Shown one piece after another: positions 52,572 through 61,229 of a stretch of 64,000 bases of DNA. Source of the DNA: CAJBVG01 sp943371425 (lineage in GTDB: Bacteria > Bacteroidota > Bacteroidia > Sphingobacteriales > Sphingobacteriaceae); the NCBI GenBank assembly GCA_943371425.1, contig CALRUR010000001.1, forward strand, positions 186,001 to 250,000, in the 5' to 3' direction. The position numbers were made by a program, and so were the translations under genes. Within the stretch, counting starts at the first letter, position 1. Each line of letters opens with the position of its first letter. A model generated the notes under the pieces. The model was not told the origin of the DNA. It did not search any database and saw only the letters and a list, made by a program, of their open reading frames with translations.

Positions 52572-53024
52572 ATGGCAAAATCACAAGAAACCTTTAACAA
52601 AAAAGAAAAAGAAAAGAACAGGCTTAAAAAGAAGCAAGACAAAGAACAAAAGAAAGAAGACCGCAAATCTAATTCTGATAAAGGTAAAAGCTTAGAAGAC
52701 ATGTTTGCATATGTAGATCATAACGGTAATATATCCTCTACACCTCCAGATTTAACTCAAAAGAAAGTTTTTAAAACAGAAGATATCCAAATTGGAATTT
52801 CACGTCAGGAAGCTATTGATCCTGCAGATTTAATTAGAAAAGGTACCATTACATTCTTTAATCAAGAAAAAGGATACGGATTTATAAAAGACCACGTAAC
52901 TCAAGAAAGTGTATTTGTGCATATAAATGGCCTAGTTCAACCTGTAAAAGAAAACGACAAAGTTAGTTTCGAAACAGAAATGGGACAAAAAGGAATAAAC
53001 GCAATAAAGGTTAAGTTAATTTAA
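52572..53024 (+). CDS. Cold-shock-domain protein with basic N-terminal extension
   Basis: 150 residues. The last 65 form a cold-shock domain with RNP1-like KGYGFIKDH and RNP2-like VFVHING; the aromatic positions for nucleic-acid stacking are kept. The first 40 residues are almost all K, E, R, Q and N, followed by a variable linker. The domain binds single-stranded RNA or DNA; the basic tail may add unspecific RNA affinity. Bacteroidota commonly carry this longer Csp form. Confidence 0.9.
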   Translation: MAKSQETFNKKEKEKNRLKKKQDKEQKKEDRKSNSDKGKSLEDMFAYVDHNGNISSTPPDLTQKKVFKTEDIQIGISRQEAIDPADLIRKGTITFFNQEKGYGFIKDHVTQESVFVHINGLVQPVKENDKVSFETEMGQKGINAIKVKLI

Positions 53025-53130
53025 TCTAGCTGTGTCCTAATAATTGTCCATAAAATTTGAACATTATACAATATTCATTTATCTAAATATTTAAGAATTA
53101 AACATTAAATTCTTCAAATTAATTAAAATT

Positions 53131-53183
53131 AAGCCATTTTATTCTATGTATCTAAAATACACAGAAAAATGGCTTTCTTTTTG
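53131..53183 (+). terminator. Terminator-like hairpin after the cold-shock gene
   Basis: Arms AAGCCATTTT (53131-53140) and AAAATGGCTT (53166-53175) with an inner TGTAT/ATACA pair, then a T-rich stretch. It is about 105 bp past the stop codon, so the mRNA has a long AT-rich 3' tail. The remainder of this 209-bp gap shows nothing else. Confidence 0.7.
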
Positions 53184-53233
53184 CTAGTAATTCAGAATTT
53201 TACTAAATTTAAATATAACCTTTATAACTATTT

Positions 53234-55552
53234 ATGAAAAACAAGCCAATGCAGTTTTTGAAATTAATGTTGACGGTCTGTATCCTCTTTAATTTCCATT
53301 CCTCTTATGCTCAAATTCCAACAAACGGATTAGTTGCTTACTATCCATTTAATGGAAACGCGAACAACCAAGTATCAAACACAATTAATGGCAACGTGGT
53401 AGGCGCAACACTTACAAGTGGTAGAACTGCGAATAATATGTGTTACAATTTTGATGGAATTAATGATAGAATTCTCATTCCGTCTAATTTTGATAATTTA
53501 CCACGTACAATAAACTTATGGTTTAATGCAGCATCAGTAAGTTATAGCGACTGGAGATTCATTTATGAATCCGATAATCAAAACCTTCAATACGGATTGT
53601 TAGAATTGGTATTAAGACAACATAATGGGCAATTAAAATTATTTATTAATGCAGGCAATTGCAGAGATACTGTTGATATAAATACAAATACATGGTATAA
53701 TGCCAATTTATACGTTGATTCAACTAAAAGAATGAAATTCCACTTAAACGGAGTTTTAGAAAGCAACAAAACGTTCACTACTTATTCTAAATCGGGATCT
53801 GGTTCAGCAAATGTTGTAATAGGTGCTGATAGATTAGAAAACCAACGTTTGTTTGCAGGAAAAATAGACGACATTGCTGTTTACAATAGAGAATTAAGCC
53901 AATTAGAAATCGATTCTATTTATAATTCAATTCAACCACCGCCACCGCCACCAGCACCGTTAGACAGTTTAGTTGCATTTTATCCATTTGATGGAAATAC
54001 TAATGATATTTCTGGAAATAATTTAAACGGAACGGCAGCTAATGTTAGCAATGCACCTAATAGAGGTAACGTACCATCAACAAGTTATAAATTTAATGGT
54101 ATTAACAGTTATGTAGAATTCCCTTCGAATTTCGACTTTGTTCCGAGAACCGTAAACTTATGGTTTAAAGCAGAACAAGATGATTACTCAGATTGGAAAT
54201 TTATTTATGAATCTGATAATCCAGCATTAGTAAATGGATTAATGGAATTGGTGCTAAGACAAGAAATGGGGCAACTTTTACTTTACATTAATGCAGGTAA
54301 TTGCAGAGATACAGTTAACGTACAAATCAACACTTGGTATAATGCAAACTTTTATGTTGACTCCAATAAAGTAATGAAATTTTATTTAAATGGAGTGTTA
54401 GTATCTAATAAAACTTTTACCAATTTTCTTACATCAGGGGATGGGATCAATAAAGTAATATTAGGAACCGATCGACATAAATTAAGTAGATATTTTAAAG
54501 GCCAAATAGATGATGTAAGATTTTTCAGCTATGAATTGAGTCAAACAGAAATAAATTCTATTTACACTTCTATTCTTCCACCTCCTCCACCACCGCCACC
54601 TGTATTAGATAGCTTAGTTGCGTTTTATCCGTTTGATGGCAATACTAATGATACCTCAGGTAATAATTTACACGGTATGGCTAATAACATACAAAATGCA
54701 GCGAATAGGTTTAATAACCCAAATTCTAGCTATAAATTCAATGGCATCAATAGTTATGTAGAATTCCCTTCAAATTTCGACTTCCTTCCTAGAACTGTTA
54801 ACTTATGGTTTAAAGCAGATCAGGATGACTATTCTGATTGGAAGTTTATTTATGAGTCTGATAATCCTGCATTAGTAAATGGCTTATTAGAATTGGTTTT
54901 AAGAGAGGAAATGGGTCAGCTATTATTATATATAAATGCTGGTAGTGCTAGAGATACTGTTGATGTACAAATAAACACATGGTATAATGCTTCCTTATAT
55001 GTTGATTCAAATAAAATCATGAAATTTTATTTGAATGGAAAATTAGTATCCAATAAATCATTTACCAATTTCTTGACATCTGGTGGAGGCATAAATAAAG
55101 TTATTTTAGGAACTGATAGATTTAAATTAAGTAGATACTTTAAAGGGCAAATTGATGATGTAAGATATTATAGTTATGAATTAAGTCCAACAGAAATAAA
55201 TAACATTGTAAATGAAGGATTGAATGTTTGCCATGTTACTGTAACGGATACTTTAATTATAAATGTAAATTTATTTAACTCTGCACCGGTAGCGTTTAAC
55301 AATACATTAAAGATTTATCCTAATCCTACAAAAGATAAAATAAACATCGATTGTGGACCAAATTATTTAAGTATGCAAAACTCAAGTGTTAGAATTACAA
55401 ACTCACTAGGGCAAGCAATGTTCGACACTAAAATATCGCAACAATATTTTGAAGTAGATATGTCGACATGGTCTGGTAAAGGATTGTATTTAGTATATAT
55501 TATAGATTCTAAAGGAAATATTACCGACGTAAGAAAGATAGTTTTACAATAG
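53234..55552 (+). CDS. Secreted triple-LamG protein with T9SS sorting domain
   Basis: 772 residues. Signal peptide ending SSYAQIPTNG. Three LamG/concanavalin-like repeats of about 205 residues each, starting at GLVAYYPFNGNANN (about 33), SLVAFYPFDGNTNDISG (about 243) and SLVAFYPFDGNTNDTSG (about 459). Runs of six to eight prolines join them. Repeats two and three are much closer to one another than to the first, a recent duplication. The C-terminal domain (LKIYPNPTKDKINIDC ... RKIVLQ) is type A T9SS. It probably binds glycans on the surface. The last 32 bases overlap the end of the converging symporter gene. Confidence 0.92.
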   Translation: MKNKPMQFLKLMLTVCILFNFHSSYAQIPTNGLVAYYPFNGNANNQVSNTINGNVVGATLTSGRTANNMCYNFDGINDRILIPSNFDNLPRTINLWFNAASVSYSDWRFIYESDNQNLQYGLLELVLRQHNGQLKLFINAGNCRDTVDINTNTWYNANLYVDSTKRMKFHLNGVLESNKTFTTYSKSGSGSANVVIGADRLENQRLFAGKIDDIAVYNRELSQLEIDSIYNSIQPPPPPPAPLDSLVAFYPFDGNTNDISGNNLNGTAANVSNAPNRGNVPSTSYKFNGINSYVEFPSNFDFVPRTVNLWFKAEQDDYSDWKFIYESDNPALVNGLMELVLRQEMGQLLLYINAGNCRDTVNVQINTWYNANFYVDSNKVMKFYLNGVLVSNKTFTNFLTSGDGINKVILGTDRHKLSRYFKGQIDDVRFFSYELSQTEINSIYTSILPPPPPPPPVLDSLVAFYPFDGNTNDTSGNNLHGMANNIQNAANRFNNPNSSYKFNGINSYVEFPSNFDFLPRTVNLWFKADQDDYSDWKFIYESDNPALVNGLLELVLREEMGQLLLYINAGSARDTVDVQINTWYNASLYVDSNKIMKFYLNGKLVSNKSFTNFLTSGGGINKVILGTDRFKLSRYFKGQIDDVRYYSYELSPTEINNIVNEGLNVCHVTVTDTLIINVNLFNSAPVAFNNTLKIYPNPTKDKINIDCGPNYLSMQNSSVRITNSLGQAMFDTKISQQYFEVDMSTWSGKGLYLVYIIDSKGNITDVRKIVLQ
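53960..55204 (+). repeat. Two nearly identical LamG-coding segments
   Basis: The stretches about 53960-54578 and 54604-55204 encode the second and third LamG domains and agree over long runs, including the shared NPALVNGL and MGQLLLYINAG parts. The first domain (about 53325-53930) is a more distant copy. Polyproline coding (CCA/CCG/CCT-rich) marks both junctions. Confidence 0.8.
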
Positions 55553-57215
55553 AAAAGATGCTTGCGAATAACACAACAAGTAAGCAACCAATTACATTTA
55601 ACCATAAAAAGGCTGTTAAATCTAGCCAATAAAATATAAACACAATAATTTCAGCGAATGCAGCTCCGTAAAAAACTGCATTCGCTTTTATTTTTTTAAA
55701 GTAAAAGGCAACCACAAATATTCCGAGTATGGTTCCATAAAATAAGGAACCTAAAATATTTACAGCCTCAATTAAATTGCCAAGCTTACCTGCATAAAAA
55801 GCAATAAACATACAAAACACTCCCCAAGCAACAGTTAACCAACGCGAGGCTTTTACATAATCGCCTGTTACATCTTCTTTTCTTACTAGTCGTTTATAAA
55901 TATCTACCACACTTGTAGAGGCTAATGAGCTTAAACCAGAAGCTGTAGAACCCATTGATGCTAAAAATATCACCGCTATAATTAATCCTATTAAGCCTTT
56001 CGGTAAATAATGAATTACAAAATTTAGAAATACATAATTACTATCGTCAGAATCTTTAGTGGTATTTGAAGAAGTAATAACCGCTTTTGCTTTTTTACGC
56101 AAAATTTGGTACTCTTCTTCATAACTTACTAATGCCGCTTCTTCTTTTACTATTATTTCTGATGAATTAGTTTTATATGCATTAGAAAGTTGATGAATAG
56201 TAGTGGATTTTTGTTTGGCTAAAGCCGCCGCTGCATTCTCAATAGAATCATATTGTTTCGCATATGCAGATGCCTTTACTTCTGTTACGGCATGCTCGTT
56301 AAAATATATCGGAGCTTCATAAAACTGATAGAAAACCACTAATAAAGCACCTATCAATAAAATTAAAAACTGCATTGGAATTTTAACTATGCCATTCATA
56401 ATTAATCCCATTCTGCTTTCTTTAATTGACTTACCCGCTAAGTAACGGCCTACTTGAGATTGGTCGGTTCCAAAATAAGAGAGTGCAAGAAAAAAACCGC
56501 CAATTAAACCAGACCAAACATTGTATCTATTATTTAAATCGAAGGTTGTATCGATGGTATTTATTTTACCTAGTTTCTCAGCTAAATGATAGGTTTCTGT
56601 AAATCCAAATCCTTCGGGCAACATATGTACAATCATATAACCAGCTAAAAACATCGCAGAAAATATGATGATCATTTGTAATAAATGTGTGTAGGATACT
56701 GCTTTTGTTCCTCCATATACAGTATATATAATTACCAAAACAGAAATTATACTAGTAGTATAAATTTGCGATACATTTAAAATGGTTGATAAAATAATTG
56801 AGGGTGCGTAAATTGTTATACCTGTTGAAACTCCTCGTTGAATTAAAAATAAGATAGCAGTAAATGTTCTTGTTTTTACATCAAAACGTTGCTCCAAAAA
56901 TTCATATGCCGTATATACTTTTAAGCGATGGAATATTGGGATGAATGTAATGCACAACACCAACATTGCTATTGGCAAACCAAAATAAAATTGCACAAAC
57001 CTGGTTCCGTCTGTAAAACCCTGCCCAGGAGCCGACAGAAAAGTAATTGCCGAAGCTTGCGTAGCCATTACAGATAAGCCTACATTGTACCAAGGCATTT
57101 CTCTATCGCCAAGTAAATAAGCGTCCATGCTTTTACTACCCCTGCTCCTATACACACCGTATAAAACAATAAGTAAAAGTGTACTTGCTAATACTACCCA
57201 ATCTATTGCCGACAT
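55521..57215 (-). CDS. Sodium:solute symporter (SSS family)
   Basis: 564 residues and about fourteen hydrophobic helices. Family pieces: MPWYNVGLSVMATQASAITFLSAPGQGF, FYFGLPIAMLVLCITFIP, VYGGTKAVSYTHLLQMIIIF and AVIFLASMGSTASGLSSLASTSVVDIYKRL, which hold the Na+ and substrate helix motifs of SGLT-like transporters. A long hydrophilic loop (about 305-395) interrupts the middle. It lies two bp after the PIG-L deacetylase and may import a sugar or amino sugar released by it. Confidence 0.9.
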   Translation of the reverse strand: MSAIDWVVLASTLLLIVLYGVYRSRGSKSMDAYLLGDREMPWYNVGLSVMATQASAITFLSAPGQGFTDGTRFVQFYFGLPIAMLVLCITFIPIFHRLKVYTAYEFLEQRFDVKTRTFTAILFLIQRGVSTGITIYAPSIILSTILNVSQIYTTSIISVLVIIYTVYGGTKAVSYTHLLQMIIIFSAMFLAGYMIVHMLPEGFGFTETYHLAEKLGKINTIDTTFDLNNRYNVWSGLIGGFFLALSYFGTDQSQVGRYLAGKSIKESRMGLIMNGIVKIPMQFLILLIGALLVVFYQFYEAPIYFNEHAVTEVKASAYAKQYDSIENAAAALAKQKSTTIHQLSNAYKTNSSEIIVKEEAALVSYEEEYQILRKKAKAVITSSNTTKDSDDSNYVFLNFVIHYLPKGLIGLIIAVIFLASMGSTASGLSSLASTSVVDIYKRLVRKEDVTGDYVKASRWLTVAWGVFCMFIAFYAGKLGNLIEAVNILGSLFYGTILGIFVVAFYFKKIKANAVFYGAAFAEIIVFIFYWLDLTAFLWLNVIGCLLVVLFASIFSIVKLSFLRR

Positions 57216-57217
57216 AT

Positions 57218-59680
57218 TTATTTTGTTTGGCTTACTATATTTGCAAATAACCTATAGGCTCCGGGAACTCCTGCAGGCAATTGTCTAAAGAAAGAAATTC
57301 CCGTATAGGTAAATACACCTTTACCATATTTGCAGGTAATTAAAATGCCATCATTTGGCTTTTCTGTAGCATCATTACAAATAAAAACTTTATTGTATTT
57401 CTCATCAATCTTAGTAACAAAATACAAACCACGTTCTTGCACCCAATTATCAAAATCAACAGCTGTAATTTTATTCGGATAGGTTAAGATGGATTCTTTT
57501 TCTGATACAAATTTCATTTCTGCAAGTTCGTCTGTTACTCTATCTCTTCCTATTTGAAAAGGATATGGGCCGATATTTGCCGTTACAGAACTAATAAAAT
57601 TACTGGTATTATATTGCACTATATAATTGCCACCATTTTCTACATACTTCATTAATTTAGCGTAATGTGCTTGCATGTTTTCATTTGTATTATATAACCT
57701 AATGCCAGCCACAATAACATCAAACTCCGATAAATCTTTACTTGCTAAATTTTCATCGTTCAACATTGTAACCTCGAAGCCTAGGTTTTTAAGAGCTTCT
57801 GGTACTTCATCACCAGCACCCGAAATGTATCCAGCTTTCTTTCCTTTTATTTGTATGTTGATTTTCTCCACTTTTATTGCTGCATTTTTTACTTGTACTT
57901 GTGTTGGAATATGGTCGTAAATTATACGCTCTACTCTTTGACCATACACTTTGCTGTCTATTTCAACTATTGGTTCAATATTGCCCGCTGTAGGATTCGC
58001 ATTTGTATAAAAAACATAAAACTCGAAGGTTGCACTGGCATTTGAATTTGCAATTTCAAAAGGGAAACTCTTTGGCGAATAATCCCAGCCTTCAGGAACT
58101 TGTAGCTTAATATCCCCTTTTACATTTTCTTTATTTGAATGAACTACCACTTGTACTTTTTTAGTTGAAATAGTATTTGTGAAAATTAAATTTTTAGAAG
58201 AAAAACTCAAATCAACTATAGGCAGAACTTCTACATTTCTATACAATTCTCCTTTTACTGGATCGGTCCATTTGTAAGTTAATTCTTTGGTTATGTTATA
58301 CTCCTTACCAGCAATAGTAAAGTTGAATTTTACTGGAATTGATATATCATTAAATGCCTTGCCAATATTTTCTTGTTGTGCAACATGGAACATCCCTTTA
58401 CTCGGATTCTCCAGTAACCAATAAGGGTTTGAGTACAATTGATTTTGAGGAATGTTAATTTTACTCGAATAAGAAATTAATTTATTGTTTTCTAGTACTA
58501 CATTTACTGAAGTATCAAAAACATTTGCAATTTTTATATTCTGCAATTTTACAGCTGCACTAGATCTGTTAATTGCTTGTATATTTATTTTGATTGATGA
58601 GTTTGGGGTGGTATAATAATTTGTTGCTGTTACTTCTGCAAAGATCCCTGCACATGCAAATAATAACTCCTGTACTTCTTTAATTTTTTGTGTTTTCCAA
58701 TAATCATTGTTTAGGTTTTTTAATTCCGCTTCTAATTGCATTAAAGCTGGAATGGAATTCGCAGGAACATTTGCATCAAACTCTTTATTTATTTTAGATA
58801 TTAATGCAGTAATTTTTTGAGAATTTGGAATTCTGTTCCATGAAAAATCGATGCCGTTAAAAATGGAAGTTTTTACACTGTCGCCTTTTACAAATTTAAA
58901 CGTTTCTATAGTTGAGCCTCGTTGCATAGGAACGCCAAAACCTTGACTCTTATGTTGAGATCTGCTTTGTGAAGCAATTTCACCGTAGCTTTTTCCAAGC
59001 AATGTATTGTAATTCCCGATTTCTAATTTAGTAAAATCTTTGCCATCACTTTGTGGGCGGCCACCAAAGTTAAAACCGTTCCACACTAAGCGTTTTACTT
59101 TCCAAGGTTTCACAAAAGCTAATTGCTCTTTATATTTGTTAGGGTCTGCAGCTGCATCCATAGCAATTTCTGCAAGTATTGCAGAAGCTGTATGATGTCC
59201 ATGCCCACCCGAACCATCGGTTGGAAAACGAGTGATGATGATGTCTGGTTGAAATTTTCGAATCACCCAAACCATGTCTGCAATAATCGAATCTTTGTTC
59301 CAAAAGGTTAGGGTTTCTTCAGGATTTTTAGAGAATCCAAAATCAAATGCTCTTGTAAAAAACTGTTCTGCACCATCAATTTTACGTGCAGCTAATAATT
59401 CTTGAGTACGTATCATCCCTAATTTTTCAGATTGCTCTGTACCAATCAAATTCTGGCCGCCATCTCCTCTAGTTAATGATAGATACGCAGTTCTAACCTT
59501 TAACTCATTTGCTAAATAGGCTAATAACCTAGTATTCTCATCGTCGGGGTGGGCAGCAATGTATAATACAGCGCCCACTTTATTCAACTTTTCCAACTTC
59601 AATTTTAGTTCCGCAGCATTCTGCGCAAACGAAAACTGGATCGAAAACATCAATATAAATGTATAAATAGACTTTTTCAT
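57218..59680 (-). CDS. Secreted PIG-L-family N-acetyl-sugar deacetylase with C-terminal extension
   Basis: 820 residues from the ATG at 59680 (signal peptide KSIYTFILMFSIQFSFAQ). The first 250 hold the LmbE/PIG-L zinc site: YIAAHPDDENTRLLAYL and GSGGHGHHTASAILAEI. The rest (about 300-820) is beta-sandwich-rich and ends in a type 1 glutamine amidotransferase/ThuA-like region (FDVIVAGIRLYNTN, GNYIVQYNTSN). It is expected to remove acetyl from N-acetylglucosamine-type sugars outside the cytoplasm. Co-transcribed with the symporter. Longer frame to 59770 lacks sense before the signal peptide. Confidence 0.88.
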   Translation of the reverse strand: MKKSIYTFILMFSIQFSFAQNAAELKLKLEKLNKVGAVLYIAAHPDDENTRLLAYLANELKVRTAYLSLTRGDGGQNLIGTEQSEKLGMIRTQELLAARKIDGAEQFFTRAFDFGFSKNPEETLTFWNKDSIIADMVWVIRKFQPDIIITRFPTDGSGGHGHHTASAILAEIAMDAAADPNKYKEQLAFVKPWKVKRLVWNGFNFGGRPQSDGKDFTKLEIGNYNTLLGKSYGEIASQSRSQHKSQGFGVPMQRGSTIETFKFVKGDSVKTSIFNGIDFSWNRIPNSQKITALISKINKEFDANVPANSIPALMQLEAELKNLNNDYWKTQKIKEVQELLFACAGIFAEVTATNYYTTPNSSIKINIQAINRSSAAVKLQNIKIANVFDTSVNVVLENNKLISYSSKINIPQNQLYSNPYWLLENPSKGMFHVAQQENIGKAFNDISIPVKFNFTIAGKEYNITKELTYKWTDPVKGELYRNVEVLPIVDLSFSSKNLIFTNTISTKKVQVVVHSNKENVKGDIKLQVPEGWDYSPKSFPFEIANSNASATFEFYVFYTNANPTAGNIEPIVEIDSKVYGQRVERIIYDHIPTQVQVKNAAIKVEKINIQIKGKKAGYISGAGDEVPEALKNLGFEVTMLNDENLASKDLSEFDVIVAGIRLYNTNENMQAHYAKLMKYVENGGNYIVQYNTSNFISSVTANIGPYPFQIGRDRVTDELAEMKFVSEKESILTYPNKITAVDFDNWVQERGLYFVTKIDEKYNKVFICNDATEKPNDGILITCKYGKGVFTYTGISFFRQLPAGVPGAYRLFANIVSQTK

Positions 59681-59742
59681 CGGCATAAAATAGAATTTTG
59701 AAGATAACAGAAAAATACGAATAGCCCAATAATGTATATAAA

Positions 59743-59775
59743 CAAAAAAAGCTGATGTATTTTCATACACCAGCT
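59743..59775 (-). terminator. Rho-independent terminator of the downstream T9SS gene
   Basis: Arms AGCTGATGTAT (59750-59760) and ATACACCAGCT (59765-59775), with T run on the minus strand. It lies just after the stop of the gene at 59809-60963. Confidence 0.85.
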
Positions 59776-59808
59776 CTTTATCTATTTTGGTTTGGTTGTT
59801 AGGCCTTA

Positions 59809-60963
59809 TTATTTACTCAAAATCACTTTATTTTGTGATATTCCCTCTGCGCTTTTCACTTTAACAGTATAAATTCCATTGCTTAAATTAGATAAATCTA
59901 TTGAATTTTGTGTACTGCTTAAGTTCAAGTTCAATACTTTCTCCCCTACTATGTTAAATACTTCTACGTTTTTTTCGCTAGCGGTAGTAAATTTCAAGTT
60001 CAAAGTTCCTTCTGTTGGGTTCGGATAGGCAATTAATTGTTTGAATAATTTACTTTCTGAAAATATACCAACAGTAGAACCTAATGCATTCATTCTACCG
60101 GTCATCAATACTTTATTTAATTGAAAATCGAAATTATACACAAACTCTTGAGTTACCCTGTTATTTGCATCAAGTATAATCGAATCTTTACTGTTCAATT
60201 TATAGTTTCCATTTTCCTTAATTTCAAATAACTCTTCAGTTAAAAATCCTGCTGGATTATAAGTATATGTTCTTCTTCCTACTTCCACATCTGTAGCATT
60301 TTTTTGAAACTCGCGAATTAATTTACCATTTGCATTATATTCAAAAATTAATTTATTACTGAAAAAATACCCATTGTTTGTTGAATAAAATGAATCTACT
60401 TGAGTTTCTCTTTTACCATTTGCATCATACGTATATAAGGTTTTACTGTTTTTAACCCAAGCCGCTGGACTTACGTTATCGTCCCAGTCTTCAGATAATT
60501 CTGACACCAATTTGTTTTGTGCGTTATAAGTATAAAATACTCTTGAGTTATTTTTTAATGGAGAACCTGGCTGATCTAATTCTTTTGTTATTTCTTCGAT
60601 TACATTTCCATTAGCATCTCTAACTATTCTTAATTCAGTAACTACAAGTTCTTGCCCACCGAAATTAAATTTCAAATCGTACCCTAGCAATTGATTGTTT
60701 CCATCCCAAACATAGTCGAATAAATAAACTGTAGAACCCGATCCTTGGTAAACACGCATATAATCCGGACGTCTATCTGGATAAAGGAAATATTTCTGAC
60801 GAGTATCAATAGTCCATATTCCTTGATCATAGTCTTCATAAACTAACGAATCGTTTGCATATGGGTATTTTACATCCTCATATGGATTTTGTGCTTTTGC
60901 ATTTATTGCAGTTATTGAGCAAAATGCAGTTAATACTAATAATGTGCGTAAATTTTTCATCAT
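59809..60963 (-). CDS. Secreted YD-like repeat protein with T9SS sorting domain
   Basis: 384 residues with a signal peptide (RTLLVLTAFCSITAINAKAQ). The middle has repeated beta hairpins of YD/RHS type: VFYTYNAQNKLVSELSED, TLYTYDANGKRETQVDSF, LIFEYNANGKLIREFQ and RTYTYNPAGFLTEELFE. The C-terminus (LIAYPNPTEGTLNLKF ... NKVILSK) is the type A T9SS sorting domain. It is exported and probably surface-bound; function unknown. An unexplained terminator-like hairpin stands 36 bases upstream of the start on the same strand. Confidence 0.88.
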   Translation of the reverse strand: MMKNLRTLLVLTAFCSITAINAKAQNPYEDVKYPYANDSLVYEDYDQGIWTIDTRQKYFLYPDRRPDYMRVYQGSGSTVYLFDYVWDGNNQLLGYDLKFNFGGQELVVTELRIVRDANGNVIEEITKELDQPGSPLKNNSRVFYTYNAQNKLVSELSEDWDDNVSPAAWVKNSKTLYTYDANGKRETQVDSFYSTNNGYFFSNKLIFEYNANGKLIREFQKNATDVEVGRRTYTYNPAGFLTEELFEIKENGNYKLNSKDSIILDANNRVTQEFVYNFDFQLNKVLMTGRMNALGSTVGIFSESKLFKQLIAYPNPTEGTLNLKFTTASEKNVEVFNIVGEKVLNLNLSSTQNSIDLSNLSNGIYTVKVKSAEGISQNKVILSK

Positions 60964-60991
60964 GTTATAATAGTTAGGTTTTGTTGCTTTC

Positions 60992-61024
60992 TAAAAAAAT
61001 GCCCCTGAACTAAATCAGGGACAT
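60992..61024 (-). terminator. Terminator-like hairpin upstream of any minus-strand gene
   Basis: Arms ATGCCCCTGA (60999-61008) and TCAGGGACAT (61015-61024; one mismatch) with a six-base loop. On the minus strand it is followed by seven T. No gene precedes it on that strand within the intergenic space, so it either attenuates the leader of the T9SS gene or ends a small RNA. Confidence 0.6.
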
Positions 61025-61128
61025 TTTCCAATACTTAAATCCTAAAACTCAAGCATTGTGTTTATCAAAATAATTTCCCCTATAATTTGATGATGTAAAA
61101 CTAAAGACTAAAATATTACAAAAACATC

Positions 61129-61226
61129 CCCCATATGTGGTATTTTTACGTACCCACTAGTACTTATAAATCTGGAGAAAACATGATTAATATCATTTTT
61201 AAACGCTTAAAAAACAGCTTATTTTG
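61129..61226 (+). promoter_or_regulatory. ccoI control region with FNR-like site
   Basis: TGAT-TAAT-ATCA (61184-61195) repeats the core seen at the cco/globin promoters. TTATTTTG (61219-61226) resembles a -7 box with one base missing in the spacer. The dyad centre is 36.5 bp from the box end. Further upstream is an imperfect palindrome CCnCATATGnGG (61129-61140) and GTAC-N6-GTAC (61150-61163), possible extra operators. Confidence 0.5.
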
Positions 61227-61229
61227 GGC

